DNA from: Anisus vortex
Lineage: Eukaryota; Mollusca; Gastropoda; Planorbidae
Direction of reading: 5' to 3'
Assembly (NCBI GenBank): GCA_949126835.1
Contig: OX421495.1
Location: forward strand, 20,055,079-20,119,078
Length of the DNA: 64,000 nucleotides
In this document: positions 23,461 to 35,104 of the stretch, in pieces
Layout of the letters: each line of letters opens with the position of its first letter
Position numbering within the stretch: position 1 is the stretch's first letter
Notes under the pieces: model-generated
What the model saw: only the letters and a program-made list of their open reading frames with translations
The model's database searches: none
What the model was told of the DNA's origin: nothing
Translations under genes and position numbers: made by a program

Positions 23461-24005
23461 AGGCACGGGGAAGGGGAGTAAACCCCAAAAGCAAATCAGG
23501 AGCCGGAGTCCTTAAGGCAGTACGCTTTCTGCTCGTCACGTAGCATACTGGCAACTCCTGCGACGCAACTGATGCCAAGCTGTATTGGCTACGCCTTTCC
23601 CTTGTCTACATCTGATGCGTGGAGAGAGGGGAACTGATGCATATGCAACATCAGCCTCTCCTTAACACAATGCCCGGGCTTGCGCACTGGAGATGACACT
23701 CCAGCTTTGCTATTTAGCGTCGACAAAACATGGAAAGCGGCAGTTACCGGCTATAAGCCATCTGCTGTAGAGGGCAGACTTCGTCCTATCGAAGAGGCTG
23801 GAAAAAGTTTATTATTCAGCGAAGAAAATTAAAGAACATATACTGCCTCTGACCAGCTTCAACGGTTCGCTTTCAAGTGCCAGAGATGCGACAGAACCCA
23901 ATGAGAAATCCTCACAGTCACAGTTAATGCTGCGGGGCTGGCGATGTCACAGGAGCGCAAATCTAATAATAATTGTCTTCCGAGACTAAGGAGCCAAAGA
24001 ATGTG
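23461..24005 (+). mobile_element. GC-rich block, possible LINE 3' end
   Basis: About 540 bases much richer in GC than the surroundings. Plus-strand translation near the end contains F-K-C-Q-R-C-D-R-T, similar to the C-terminal CxxC finger of RTE-like LINEs, followed by the 3' region TGTCTTCCGAGACTAAGGAG. No long open frame remains. Confidence 0.4.
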
Positions 24006-24420
24006 TGTAAACAAATGGACACACGTTTAACTACAAAACTCGTGTCGTTTCTTTTTTTATATTAGTTGACAATCTAGCCACTGTTATGACGTCGATAGTC
24101 TAAACTTGTTAATGAAATCTAATAAATAACATGTAATATAGATTACTTCAACAATAGAGAATAAACGCTGCAAAAATTAATTGTACAGTTTGAAAATAGG
24201 ATACTTGTACAAATAGAATCCGAGCACTGGTAAGTTCATAACTCAGAAGAAATGAACTCCAAATTGAAAATATATTTTTTGCCCAGATAAATAAATAAAT
24301 ATATATATATCGCCTTTATAAAATGTTTTGAAAAGAACGGATGGTTTGTTAAAAAAAACTTTTAAATCACAAGACGTAAAAATACAGGGGATATAAGTTA
24401 GGTTTTAAATAACGTTAAAA
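24006..24420. other. Intergenic, AT-rich
   Basis: (TA)n at about 24300-24310; nothing else recognised. Confidence 0.4.
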
Positions 24421-24612
24421 AATGGTCCTGTCCCGGATGTTCCTGAATCTACCCACTTCTGATGGGTACCGACTTAAGTTTGTGTAAAGTAAAGGTGGCT
24501 GGGAATTTTGTGCTGAACGCAAAATCCCCTAATATGCCGTGGACACCGAAATTGGCGAACGTTGCTTCACCAGCCCCATGATTCAATCTGGTTTGACGGG
24601 ATACGTTTTAAA
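24421..24612 (+). repeat. tRNA-derived SINE, family 1, 3' part
   Basis: Body and tail of the family: TGAATCTACCCACTTCTGAT, GTAAAGTAAAGGTGGCTG, CCCCTAATATGCCGTGG and GTTGCTTCACCAGCCCCATG. The tRNA-like head is missing, as in a 5'-truncated copy. Confidence 0.75.
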
Positions 24613-26021
24613 AATATTATTTTTTTTGGCCTTAAAACGAAATAGGCAAATTTTGCCCACAAAGGTAAACACCAGGAAATGTTCTACAATAAATTACATC
24701 ATTTAAAAGTTCTGCATTAGGCCTACTCTTAAAAGATTATTCTTTTTCAAAATTATTAAAAAGTAAGGAATTCGAGGAATAAAATGTGCAATTTTCTCAA
24801 TTATAATAAAAGTCTGTTTAAATTTGAAAATTTGTTAGTAATTTTGTCACTTTATACAAATCTCTGTACATCCAATCTTCTTTTTTTTTTTGCTCGCTTA
24901 CTACGCAATCGGCATGTCAATAGTAGATATACGAAAGCAATCTTCTAATAACATAATCAATTTAACTTTATTGGTTTTTGAGTGATTTGGCAAATTTACA
25001 GTCCGTGTCAAAACTTTTATTGGCAAAATCGTTGACCCGTGTCTGCAGGTACAAGGAACATTGCTTGCACAAATGTAGAATTAGTCTTAGGATTTAGAAA
25101 AAAAGGTGACGTAATGTTTTAATGGAATCTGATGTAACTCCGCAAATAACAAGCTAGTTACAGGGAAAATTATTTTTGCTACTGAAATTTTGTACGTCAT
25201 GCTGTGGTAGATTTAAAAGCCGTCAGACAAATTTAAACAAAATAAATGTTTATCTATTTCGCAATTTTTACAAAACTGTCGATATAAAGCAATGTAAAAA
25301 AAAAGTATGTACATGTTTAAAGTAGAAGATAATTTTGTGAAATTTTTGTCACAAATTATATTAAATTTTGGTAAACGGTACAGTACAAATTATTTTACTT
25401 TTAATTTTATTATAAAGACTTTTTTTTATTACAGTTGAGGCTTGCATTCCATTTCACTAGCTAGATAATTTGTAAAAATAAGTTTAAAGACTTTAAGGAA
25501 TAGTATCTCTTAATACTATTTTCTTAGTTATTGGGTTAGAGCTTTAGAGTTCTTTGACTCTAGTATGAGTATGTCCAGTTTGTTATGACTTGTTTGGTTG
25601 AAAATGTGTATATAATCTGCAAAAATCTCTAATGTGCTTTAAGTTGATTTATTTGTTGATATAGAAACCCCACAAATAAAATACCCATGTGTAGCCTAAT
25701 AACGTGCACTAGGATATTTCTATGTTTCGCTCTTGTATTTTTGCTGCTGTCATTGTTTGTGTTGCTTGTTTTGGTTTTTCTTTATGAAAATTTTATTGAA
25801 AACGTGAAATAATACATACAAGCTACCGACTTTTCGATAAATCTTTTGGACATTTAATATTCACAATGTCTTCTTTATAATCTTTTAAATCAATCATGCC
25901 AACGAATAAAAAAATCATTTTGTAACAAAATTATCGACTATTAAAGCTCTTTTTAGAAAAAATTAATTGGTAAATTACCCATGTTAGCACTTGTAAGCTT
26001 TAACATAAAAATAAATTCGTG
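24613..26021. other. Intergenic, upstream flank of gene 5
   Basis: Very AT-rich. No core promoter motif can be singled out. No mobile element recognised. Confidence 0.4.
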
Positions 26022-27050
26022 ATGGCTGCGAATGAAAGTTTGACACCTGTGGGCAGTGAGGCAACACCTGAACAGGATCTGATCTCATTAGATGCTAGAA
26101 ACTTTTTCGAGCTGGTAAATCTGGTGGTCATTAGCAGCGGCATCGCAGTCGTTGGCGTCTTCACCAACATCATCAACATCATGGTGTTCTGCAAGCAAGG
26201 TCTAACCTCCACTGTGAACATAAGCTTCACTGGTCTGGCCGTCTCTGACCTGTGCAGCCTCCTCACCCTGTTGTGTTTTAATCTATTTGAGAATCCTTAC
26301 TTCGCAAAGTCCGGAGTCCCCCTCTTGGCGTCTGAGTTCCAGCACCTCACCTGTGGGTTCCCGCACGCCTGCTTCACTCGGATCACCTCGTGGATCACGG
26401 TCTACATCACGGCGGAGCGCTGCCTCTGCATCGCGCTGCCCCTGAAGGTCAAACAGATCGTAACCCTGAGGCAGACAACCGTGACAATCGTGTGCATCTA
26501 CTTGCTTATGATGCTCTCCCTTCTGCCCGAGTACATCACTGTGTACATTGACTGGAAGTTCGTGCCCTCGGCCAATAGATCCCTCCTGGGTCTCGCTTTC
26601 ACCAGCGACCGCTCTAAAGTGGACGGTCTAAGCTTCATGCTTTACTCCATCTACATGCTAGTGTCCTTCTTCGCAGTGGTCGTCCTCACGGCCGCATTGA
26701 CCACCATGCTGAAGCACAACTCCGAGCGGCGCAAGGAGGTGACCAACAACACCCAGCCCGCCACCGCGACCAGGGACAGGAAAACCATGCGGATGGTTGT
26801 GCTCATCGCCTGCTTACTCATTGTGACCTTCACCCCGCAAGTGGTCATTTTCACGGCCGGTTTCGTGGAGCCAGGATTCAGTGTTGTGGGAAGGTACGCC
26901 AACCTATTCTTTGTGTCCTGGTCATTTTGTTTTGTCTTCGATGCCATCAACTCTACGGTGAACATTCTGCTTTATTATAAAATGAGTTCTAAATATAGAA
27001 ACAAATTTCATGAACTTTTCTCACTGAACAGTGCGAAGAGTGTACAATAG
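26022..27050 (+). CDS. Chemosensory-type class A GPCR, gene 5 (complete, 342 aa)
   Basis: Complete intronless receptor. The ATG at 26022 is preferred; the frame also offers GTG one codon earlier. N-terminus about 28 residues with sequon N4. TM1 has N49 before IINIMVFCKQG; TM2 D76 in LAVSDLCSL; TM3 follows C117 (FPHACF) and ends E-R-C at 132-134. TM4 ends L-L-P-E-Y. Loop 2 has sequon N185 and no cysteine. TM6 has P272 in VTFTPQ; TM7 ends N-S-T-V-N-I-L-L-Y-Y at 310-319. The intracellular loop 3 carries basic residues (R-R-K, R-D-R-K) suited to G-protein contact. The coding sequence is strikingly GC-rich relative to flanks. Clade I. Its 3' half was duplicated to give psi-7, and gene 6 faces it tail to tail 1.9 kb downstream. 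Confidence 0.94.
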   Translation: MAANESLTPVGSEATPEQDLISLDARNFFELVNLVVISSGIAVVGVFTNIINIMVFCKQGLTSTVNISFTGLAVSDLCSLLTLLCFNLFENPYFAKSGVPLLASEFQHLTCGFPHACFTRITSWITVYITAERCLCIALPLKVKQIVTLRQTTVTIVCIYLLMMLSLLPEYITVYIDWKFVPSANRSLLGLAFTSDRSKVDGLSFMLYSIYMLVSFFAVVVLTAALTTMLKHNSERRKEVTNNTQPATATRDRKTMRMVVLIACLLIVTFTPQVVIFTAGFVEPGFSVVGRYANLFFVSWSFCFVFDAINSTVNILLYYKMSSKYRNKFHELFSLNSAKSVQ

Positions 27051-27246
27051 AAATTGTGTGCTTGTAAGAACAAACACTATAATACGATGGACCGTTTGCT
27101 ATATTTTTTAGAGCTTATAATATGTTCTTTTTTCGCGCAACCAATAAGGATGACTTGGATTACTTCTACGCTCTTACGATTGCATTAAAGGTTTACGCTG
27201 TATACAACTTTTGATTTTAATCTTAATTTTCCATTATAGTCTAGAG

Positions 27247-27462
27247 CAGGGGTTGGCAACCTTTTGATAATAATGTGCCCAGGTAGGATTTCTAATTCAT
27301 TCTGCGTGCCGTGAGCCTAAAATGTATCCTGTTCTACTAAGTTCTAGCACTTAATTTCTTGTAGAAAAGACTTTGATTGCTATTTTGAACGTCTTCAGCG
27401 TGCCATTCGAAATCGCTCTGCGTGCCAAATCTGGCACGCGTGCCGTAGGTTGCCCTTCCCTG
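27247..27462. mobile_element. Small hAT MITE with perfect 8-bp target duplication
   Basis: Begins CAGGGGTTGGCAACCTTTTG and ends GCGTGCCGTAGGTTGCCCTTCCCTG, whose complement starts CAGGGAAGGGCAACC. Flanked by GTCTAGAG at 27239-27246 and 27463-27470. The CAGGGGT(T/C)GGCAACC terminus is widespread among animal hAT elements. 216 bases, no coding capacity. Solitary ends of the same family are seen near 10.55, 43.74, 52.54 and 62.3 kb. Confidence 0.88.
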
Positions 27463-27470
27463 GTCTAGAG

Positions 27471-28599
27471 TCTAAAGGATATAGTGCTATCGGAAATTCC
27501 GTAATATCAAAGCAAACGGTTCATCTTATTATAGTCTTTGGTAAGAATAACAAAATAATTTGGGATAAAAATTGTTTGACTGTTATTTACAACAGAGAAT
27601 AGTATCATTTTATTCGTTCATTATATTTATTTGTATTGTAAGTAGACTATATTTCTTTGTTATCTAATAATAAAGACACTAAAAAGAATAAATGCAATAA
27701 CTCAATGAATGACTAACAAGACACAATATTGTTGCACATTTTTTATTTTGGAATTTATGACTTCTAACATTGAGCATTTATATAACAATAGCACAATTTT
27801 ATCTCTACCCGTGGCCTTGAACTTGTCTAACACTCGGTCTAATCAAATTGCTGGATTACACTTAAAGAAATTAAACTTCTAGATACTGAAACAATAAACC
27901 AATGCCCAGTGTACATTGTGTTTAGCCAATGGAGCAGCATCTTTGTGTATAATATAAATGGTTTGAGCTAGAACTTTGCTCTAAAAAAGTGTCCCATTCA
28001 CCAACTAACTAGGACCGCCTCAGATGTTAATTCTTGCTTTAATGTTCTAATTACATAGGGTCATTGACAACAAGCTACTTATAATTGAGGCTCAGTTCGG
28101 GGGCTTACAATTAGGTTTTCTAATGAACAAAATCTATTGCTGGCCTTCTGTGGTCGTTTAGTTTCTCCATCAATATTTTAGTAGCATTGTAGTCAAATGG
28201 CATTTTAAATAGACAAGGGAGTGCAACATGCGGCCCATGGGCCACAGAACGGCTAACTAGTTCTTTTAGTGTGGTCCCCACATAGCTTCTAATTGCCGTT
28301 TTTTTTATTTTTCATTTAGTCTAATAATAATGTAAAAAGTCTACAATCCTTTAACGGTCCAATGATGACAAATATTTCACTCCTCTGATTTAAGAAGTAT
28401 CATGACAGGCAGTTTAAAAAAAAACTTAAATGAAACCATGTGTTTTTCTTGGCTTGCTCAAAGAAAAACACCAGTAACCATGAAATTTGATAAGTGTTTA
28501 AAGTTTAAGAAAAGATCATTATGTTGTGGCAACGCCATCCTTTGAGATTTTGAGCTTAAATAAAGTTCTGTAACGAAAAACATAAATTAATGTAAGTTT
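27471..28599. other. Intergenic between convergent genes 5 and 6; pre-insertion sites
   Basis: Unique AT-rich DNA that aligns with the flank of psi-7 (34.1-36.4 kb side). It holds the uninserted versions of two insertion sites: ATAACAATAGCACAATTTTA at 27783 (element M-D site) and GTCATTGACAACAAGCTACT at 28060 (LINE site at 36.2 kb). Bases about 28223-28245 resemble a decayed hAT end (GCAACATGCGGCCCATGGGCC). Confidence 0.6.
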
Positions 28600-28769
28600 A
28601 TCGCGCTAAATGAATCGTGCTAAGTGTACCATTGCTAAATGTATCGTGCTAAGTGTACCATTGCTAAATGTATCGTGCTAAATGTATCGTGCTAAAAGTA
28701 TCGTGCCAAATTAATCGGGCTAAAAGTATCATGCTAAGGGTATCGTGCTAAAGAAATCTTGCTAAAATC
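28600..28769. repeat. 14-bp tandem repeat, about 12 copies
   Basis: Unit approximately ATCGTGCTAAATGT with variants such as ACCATTGCTAAATGT. Located about 150 bases past the gene 6 stop. A shrunken relative (GCATCGTGCTAAAATC) remains at the equivalent site downstream of gene 8, about 37425, so the array expanded or contracted after the duplication. Confidence 0.88.
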
Positions 28770-28917
28770 CTTTTTATGTATTCTAAGCCATATCTGTTGA
28801 TTAAAACTTTATTTTACGAAAAACGTTCAAGTTATTTCATTGTGCTGTTTTATGGGACTAAAAAATAGTAGATCGTGGAAAAAGAAATGACATTGATTTG
28901 GTAAAGAAGATCCAAAA

Positions 28918-29964
28918 CTAGGTCTTTTCAAACTTTAAAATTGTGAAACAGTGGAATAGTTCTAAAAACGCAGCCCTGAAATTGGAACTAATTCTCAGAT
29001 ACAAAACAAAGTGAGTACTTGAATTGAAAGCATCGAGCAAACATGAAAACGAAAAACTGACAAAGAACAAATTTGACAGTTGCCCAACAAAGCTAAACTG
29101 CGGCAATAATATACATACTACGAGAAACGTAGCACTAACACTGTATGTAATAGTAAATATGAACCCATCAAAGAGAACTATCTTTACAATGCTGTGTTCA
29201 CGGCTTGGCTGGAAATCTTTGCGTTTCTTGCTTTTGGCGTTTGCCCGTCTCCATTCGATCTTCGAACGATATAGAGCAAGGAGAATGCACGACAGCGCTG
29301 GCACGGCCAGAAACGATGAGATGATATATGAGCTGAACAGAGACGAACTTAGAGAGTCCAAATCTTGTAGGTGGTTCCAGACGATCAATCCAATCAGGGT
29401 CTTGTTCTGACGTGGAAAGAATTTCCAATCCAGATGTCTCGTGTAATAGATTGGCATTGTCGAAAGAAACATCAGAATGTAGATAGAACAAATGATTACT
29501 AGGGTTCTCTTTGGAGTTACAAGCCTCTTGATTCTTAAAGGGAAGGCAACACATAAACATCTCTCTACCATTATCCACACGATTATCCAAGCACTTATAC
29601 GAGAAAAACAACCATGGGGGAACCCAGCTGTCAAATGCTTCACCTCTGCAAAGTAAAATGAAGTGTCAGCTTCTACCAAGGTTGGACTTCCACAGATGTT
29701 GTACCACAGTAGCGTCGTAAGGCTGCAGATGTCTGACAAAGCCAACAGCGTAAAGCTGATATTGATAGAACTGCTAAGTCCCTGTTTACAGAACACAACT
29801 AAATTCAGCGAGTTGCCCAAGATACCGAGCACTGACACAAGTACCGCCAGGTACATCCCAGTAATAAGTTCAATGAGCTGTCGTGTTTCATCACTGATGT
29901 CCCAGTGAGAAGATGTTTCATTATTAAATAATGGTGTGGATAATATTTTATTTGTCATTTCCAT
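28918..29964 (-). CDS. Chemosensory-type class A GPCR, gene 6 (complete, 348 aa)
   Basis: Complete intronless clade II receptor, ATG to TAG. N-terminus (1-30) has sequon N15 and a single W-D-I-S-D-E-T unit. TM1 has N51 in GILGNSLNLVVFCKQG; TM2 D78 in LALSDICSL; TM3 follows C119 (FPHGCF), reads AWIIVWIMVERCLC and ends E-R-C at 134-136. Loop 2 has sequon N187. TM6 is F-I-F-T-I-T-Y-S-V-S-A, lacking the class A proline. TM7 is D-A-F-N-S-S-T-H-F-V-L-Y-L, lacking the NPxxY proline and second tyrosine. An alternative start at the second Met (residue 3) would change little. Its sequence and flanks are closest to gene 8, with which it forms a tandem duplicate. Confidence 0.93.
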   Translation of the reverse strand: MEMTNKILSTPLFNNETSSHWDISDETRQLIELITGMYLAVLVSVLGILGNSLNLVVFCKQGLSSSINISFTLLALSDICSLTTLLWYNICGSPTLVEADTSFYFAEVKHLTAGFPHGCFSRISAWIIVWIMVERCLCVAFPLRIKRLVTPKRTLVIICSIYILMFLSTMPIYYTRHLDWKFFPRQNKTLIGLIVWNHLQDLDSLSSSLFSSYIISSFLAVPALSCILLALYRSKIEWRRANAKSKKRKDFQPSREHSIVKIVLFDGFIFTITYSVSATFLVVCILLPQFSFVGQLSNLFFVSFSFSCLLDAFNSSTHFVLYLRISSNFRAAFLELFHCFTILKFEKT

Positions 29965-31518
29965 TCTATACGATAATGGGTTGAATTAAAACTAAATGCA
30001 TATATATTTTTTAAACTTTTTAAATTTACTTTCAATTAATTTTCTACATTCCTAATTTTAAAGATGAAGATTTCACACTTTTAAATTAAAAAATAAATCA
30101 AGTTATATATAGTAAACACAATTCATGAAAAATCATAGGCTTCTACGTGATTAACATATCAACTTTGTCGTTCATAAGAAAGCCCGATGATGATTGTATG
30201 GTTAAATGATTAGATGTGTAAATGTTCGTTACATTGTACAATATGACAGCATAAGAAACGCTTAAATAGAAGACATATTCACATGTTTCAACTTATTTAA
30301 AAATGTGTACACGCTCTAACAAACATGTTTTTTAATGACACGCCTTCTTTAAAAAAAATAGCATTATATTTCGTTAAATGAAACAACAAAAATAGAAATT
30401 AAATAATAAATAAGTGCTTATATATATATATTAGATGTATAGAAAAAAAAAGAAATTATATTTATACTCATTGCTTGTTGCAATAGTGACTGTGAAAATA
30501 AATACAATTTATTCAAGCTTGAACTTTTATTTTTAAAAAAAACACAATCGAACAAGTATTGATTTATTTGAAGTGGGATACTATCAGTCGCAATGCTACA
30601 AAGTATGCTATTTAGTATTTAGAAAAGTAAGTATATAGTATCTGTTTTTCAGATGCAGAATCTGGCATCACTCAAATAATATTCTCTTACGTTTAAATAA
30701 TGTATTTTCTACCTTGATCTATTTATTATACATATAGTTATAGGTGGATGTTTAATAATATGTAGAGATTTTTTGAAAGACAATGCACATTTAATTAATA
30801 AGTGTAAAAAAATATTGTTCTGCAAAATTGGAAAAAATACGGCAAAGACAGAAACCAATGTATTTCAATCATAAAGTATATCGTTAAACGCGTGCATTAT
30901 GTTAACAACTACTTATTTATATGTCAAAATGACAAGGTTTACTTTCGAATCACGAGATGCCAATTGACACTATGTTCAGACATTGAAATATGTAGAGAAT
31001 CGTGCTATGTATTGATAAAAAATGGCATTATAATTTCAAGATAATAATATGTTAAAATTATATTTGCCTATGAAAAAAAAAAGATTCACGCAAAGAAAGA
31101 AATTTAATCTTCTATCAAAGCACGTAGAAAAACATTAATAATAGGTAATTAATGTGATGTACAAACATCGATGAAAGTAAATGAAAGAATATAATATAAT
31201 GTTTACACTTGTCTAATCGAATTTATACAAAAACATATATAAACTGTATTACTGTTACAAATGGACAATAAACATCTACAATAAACAATACAGGTTTAGA
31301 GTTCTTAAGGCAATATCTCATAAGAACAACTTTACTTTATTATAATAAATAATAGGCCTACAATAAAACTCAGGTTCAAGATTAATAGAAAAATAATATA
31401 CAAGCAAATAACAAATTCTACTGCAAGAACATATTTATAAAACTACCTAAACCCAGTATATACATTGTATATTCCATCACAAGAAACTTACAGAAACAAA
31501 TACTAAAATATAATTATT
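29965..31518. other. Upstream flank of gene 6, duplicated upstream of gene 8
   Basis: AT-rich with no element. Short blocks align in order with 40.4-42.4 kb, for example ACACGCCTTCTTTAAA at 30338 and 41080, and ACTCATTGCTTGT(T/C)GCAAT at 30468 and 41192. Any shared promoter or enhancer of genes 6 and 8 should lie here. Confidence 0.55.
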
Positions 31519-31539
31519 GTGCTTAAGATCCAACGTTTA

Positions 31540-31795
31540 AATAAGGAAAGCCGAGCCGAGGACCAATCCTCCTGGCGCAACATGACCCGAACTGGAGCAG
31601 CAGCTCACGAAGATAAAAGGCGATGGGACGCTACTGAAAAACGACAAATAAGACAATCCAGCAAAGACAGACCCGCTTCTACCGGCCATCAAGCAAAGCA
31701 CCTGTGCCCCAACTGTGGCAAATACTTTCTGGCAAAAAAAAAGCCTGATCAGCCATCTCCGAACCCATAAGAAATCATGACTCTGGACATAGGAT
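31540..31795 (+). mobile_element. LINE 3' end with C-terminal zinc-finger block
   Basis: Translation gives R-A-E-D-Q-S-S-W-R-N-M-T, then H-L-C-P-N-C-G-K-Y-F and, after a one-base frameshift in the A run at about 31735, L-I-S-H-L-R-T-H-K-K-S and a stop. This C..C...F...H...H finger ends RTE-like LINE proteins. The matching stretch upstream of gene 8 (about 42440) lacks it, so it arrived after the duplication. Confidence 0.75.
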
Positions 31796-32019
31796 GGTCA
31801 TCATCGAAAACGATGGACACGCTTCATCATCATCAAATAGTTCTAATGCCTAGTCAAATCTACCTGACACACAATCTACGTGCATACCAAGGCCGAAATT
31901 GCTACATTAACCGTATATTGTCTAAAAGGGGTAGAACGTATAACGAAGAACGGTTTTTGGTTGTGCCTGCATAATAACATACGTTATGTTTATTGGAGTT
32001 GGACATTTCATTTAGCGTT

Positions 32020-32023
<4 letters not shown>
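31796..32023. other. LINE 3' flank and duplicated upstream DNA
   Basis: Includes ACACAATCTACGTGCATACC (31869), which aligns with ACACAATCGACGTATATACC at 42821 upstream of gene 8. Confidence 0.45.

Positions 32024-32080
<57 letters not shown>
32024..32080. repeat. (TA)n microsatellite
   Basis: About 28 uninterrupted TA dinucleotides. Confidence 0.95.
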
Positions 32081-32082
<2 letters not shown>

Positions 32083-32406
32083 GTATTCGATATTTCATTT
32101 TGAGTTGGACATTCATTTCATTTTAAGTTGCACATTTTATTTACATTTGAGTATGCATTTCATTTAGTGACTATAGTCAGTAATATTAAGCGGTTTGGTT
32201 GATCTACCCAAGTGCGAAAACCGAATTTATACAAACTGTCCTAGGTAATATACAAAAGCGGTGTAGCTAAGGACTGAAGTAAGAGATGGGAAAGCCTAGG
32301 AATCAAATGCTCTCTCTCACTCATTCACCCTTGGATACACACTTCAATGTTTCCTAAATCAACAATTTTTCTTTTCTGTGACGGATAGGTGAGTAGGGAT
32401 AAATAA

Positions 32407-32884
32407 GTAAACTCTACAGGCAGCAAACTCTACAGACAGCAAACTCTACAGACAGCAAACTCTACAGACAGCAAACTCTACAGACAGCAAACTCTACAGA
32501 CAGCAAACTCTACAGGCAGCAAACTCTACAGACAGCAAACTCTACAGGTAGCAAACTCTACAGACAGCAAACTCTACAGGCAGCAAACTCTACAGACAGC
32601 AAACTCTACAGACAGCAAACTCTACAGGTAGCAAACTCTACAGACAGCAAACTCTACAGACAGCAAACTCTACAGGCAGCAAACTCTACAGACAGCAAAC
32701 TCTACAGGTAGCAAACTCTACAGACAGCAAACTCTACAGACAGCAAACTCTACAGACAGCAAACTCTACAGACAGCAAACTCTACAGACAGCAAACTCTA
32801 CAGACAGCAAACTCTACAGACAGTAAACTCTACAGACAGCAAACTCTACAGACAGCAAACTCTACAGACAGCAAACTCTACAGA
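32407..32884. repeat. 16-bp minisatellite, about 30 copies
   Basis: Unit CAAACTCTACAGACAG with rare variants (AGGCAG, AGGTAG, AGTAAA). The copies are nearly identical, so the array is young or actively homogenised. The corresponding place upstream of gene 8 (about 43.1-43.3 kb) has no array. Confidence 0.97.
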
Positions 32885-34647
32885 CTGTTCTATAGAGTTA
32901 ACATGTTTGCATCTACGTTTATTTTTTTTACCCATAGAAATAATTTGCTGTTAAATTTACTGTTTTTGTACAAATAACTGTGGACGATCTTATGCTGCTG
33001 TGATAATTTTAGCTTTCTATAGAAATGTGCTTTGAATATATTGAGTCATTGTTTTAACAAACCGTATACTGTGTTGGTGATGTGTTAGTTTTTTATGTAC
33101 ATTTTGGGAATAATTAATAATAAAATGGTGTTCTAAATATGATAAAAAAGAAACATTTCGTTAATGTAAGTCTTGATCATTGATAGTTTGATCAAGGGTG
33201 TGATTTCCAGTCATGTATGATGTTCGATAGTGTTATAAAATGGTTTTTCTGTTACGAGAATATGTTGTGAAAGATTTAATAGGGGTCGGGGAAGCAAAAT
33301 TAAAGAAAATATTCTGTACTGTTTGGCTACATTCCACATGTACAATTTCAGGCTACTGGTATCGATGATGATGATGATGATGATGATGATGACAAACAAA
33401 AATGACGTGGATGATTTGCGCGTCATTCGATTCTAAGTGATGAAGGGTTGCGCAGCGTCATCCTCACTCTCTCGTCCAGGCCACTCGTTGTCAAGTGACA
33501 AGACATGGTCAAGACGACTGGAGTAGACACTGGATGCAGTAGATGACCAATGCATTGCTGGCACGTGACCTTCAGTCCGTTGCTCAGCTAGTGATTCCTC
33601 CGCGATGTTCGTCGAGTTCCAGTCTTCCCATGCATTGAGACAAGCCTGATTCACCTTGGTTTTAAGGCCCTTAGGGTTTCCCTCATCTGGTTTAGCCGGC
33701 CAGTAAACCGTTTCTCAGGGTGTGGCCACTGCGCATGCTACAGCTACTTGGAGCCACAGATGAGAGCTTGGTGCCAGGAGGGGACAAAAGGTTGGCGGAC
33801 TGTTCCCATAGGAACACGACATGTCATCTTTAACAGATGTGCTATCCCTCCCAGAGCATTCCCTACACCCCACTGGTATCAATACCTAGTTTTCGTGCAT
33901 GTGATGTTTCAGTCTGTTACGACCAGGATAAATCAGAAGATATTTTTTTTCTTTTGGGGTCTGCCGGGAAAAAAAAATCAGATATATTGTGCTCTATGTG
34001 GTTGTTGGACCATATTAATGAATTGTGTTGCTGTTTTTTTTTTCATTTATTTCATCGGCATTGGTGTAGATTCACATTGGTAGATCCAGCAGTCTGCCCT
34101 AAACAGAACTTTCAATCCTTTGCCCCAACTCATAATTTTGCATTCTTGTTAGGCAACCTATACACTACTGAGGTTCGACATGTAGCCCAGAAATATAAAA
34201 TAGATTTTTTTTTTCAAAAAGAAAGCAAAATGTGCGCTTTATTGTTGTATTTTTTTTTACAAACGTAAAATAAATATTTACTCATAACAGAACAAGTATT
34301 TTTTTTTAATCATTAGCAAGCATGTTACTTTGTATGAATTCACATTTCTTTTGCACATCTTAAAGAAAATCATCCTTCTACTTCTTGTTTCTATAAACAT
34401 CACGAGGTTAAGCAGATGCGTACTTGAAATAGCGGTGCCTAAATTTTAAACCAACCAACATCGCGACAATCTCGAACACTTCTTTTGCTGCATCTATTGA
34501 AAATATTAGTGGTCTGTTGAATTAGAAATGTATCTTTATTTCTTGTAAATCTGTATGACATTCATTGGCCAGTTTGACTTTACTCTTTTCATCATTTTTT
34601 TGTTGTTGTTAGTATTAATAAATCTTTTGCTCAAAAGCAACATATTA
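32885..34647. other. Intergenic; end of the duplicated block, (GAT)n and an unidentified repeat-like stretch
   Basis: 32950-33030 aligns with 43380-43450 (TAGCTTTCTATAGAAATG against TAACTTTCTATAGAAATG). A (GAT)n run lies at 33365-33391. Bases 33420-33900 are richer in GC and may be an unidentified retroelement piece; no domain recognised. 34318-34365 (ATGTTACTTTGTATGAATTC) aligns with 43655, then similarity ends close to where psi-7 begins. Confidence 0.5.
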
Positions 34648-35104
34648 CTCCTGGGTGTCGCTTTCATTAGAAACCGCTTTAATGTAGACTGGTTGAGCTG
34701 AATGCTGTAGTCCATCTACATGCTGGTCTCCTTCTTCGCTGTGGTCACGGTCGCCATGATAACCATGATAAAGCACGAGTCCGAACGCAACGAGGTCACC
34801 AACAACACTCATCCAGCCAGGGACAGGAAAACCTTGCGCATGGTAGAAATCATCGCCTGTTGTAGTATTGTGACCCTCACGCGGTCATTCAAGAGGTCAT
34901 TTTAGCGGCCGGCTCGTGGAGCTAGGATTCAGTGTGGTTGGAAAATATGCAAACCTATTCTTTGCGTCCTAGTGAATTTGTTTTGTCTTCGGCGCATTAA
35001 CTCTACGGTGAACATATTCTTTATTTTAAATTGAATTCTAAATAGAGAGAAAAAAAATTTGAACTTTTCTTACTGAACGGCGCGAGAAATGTGAACAAGA
35101 AATT
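34648..35104 (+). pseudogene. psi-7: decayed 3' half of a gene-5-like receptor
   Basis: Begins abruptly at the codons for L-L-G-V-A-F, the equivalent of residue 188 of gene 5, and follows gene 5 through loop 2, TM5, loop 3, TM6, TM7 and the tail. It contains a stop in TM5 (M-L-stop-S-I-Y-M-L), deletions in loop 3, frameshifts in TM6 and another stop before TM7. The 3' flank also matches gene 5. No N-terminal half exists, so it is not functional. The start marks the junction of the tandem duplication. Confidence 0.88.

Noticed and set aside
31880..32083. Frame ending in many Y-I repeats
   Set aside because: Translation of a (TA)n microsatellite.
32407..32884. Possible CRISPR-like array of regular repeats
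   Set aside because: 16-bp units are directly adjacent with no spacers and the DNA is animal; it is a minisatellite.
33433..33654. 73-codon minus-strand frame in a GC-richer stretch
   Set aside because: No recognisable family; probably part of an unidentified repeat.
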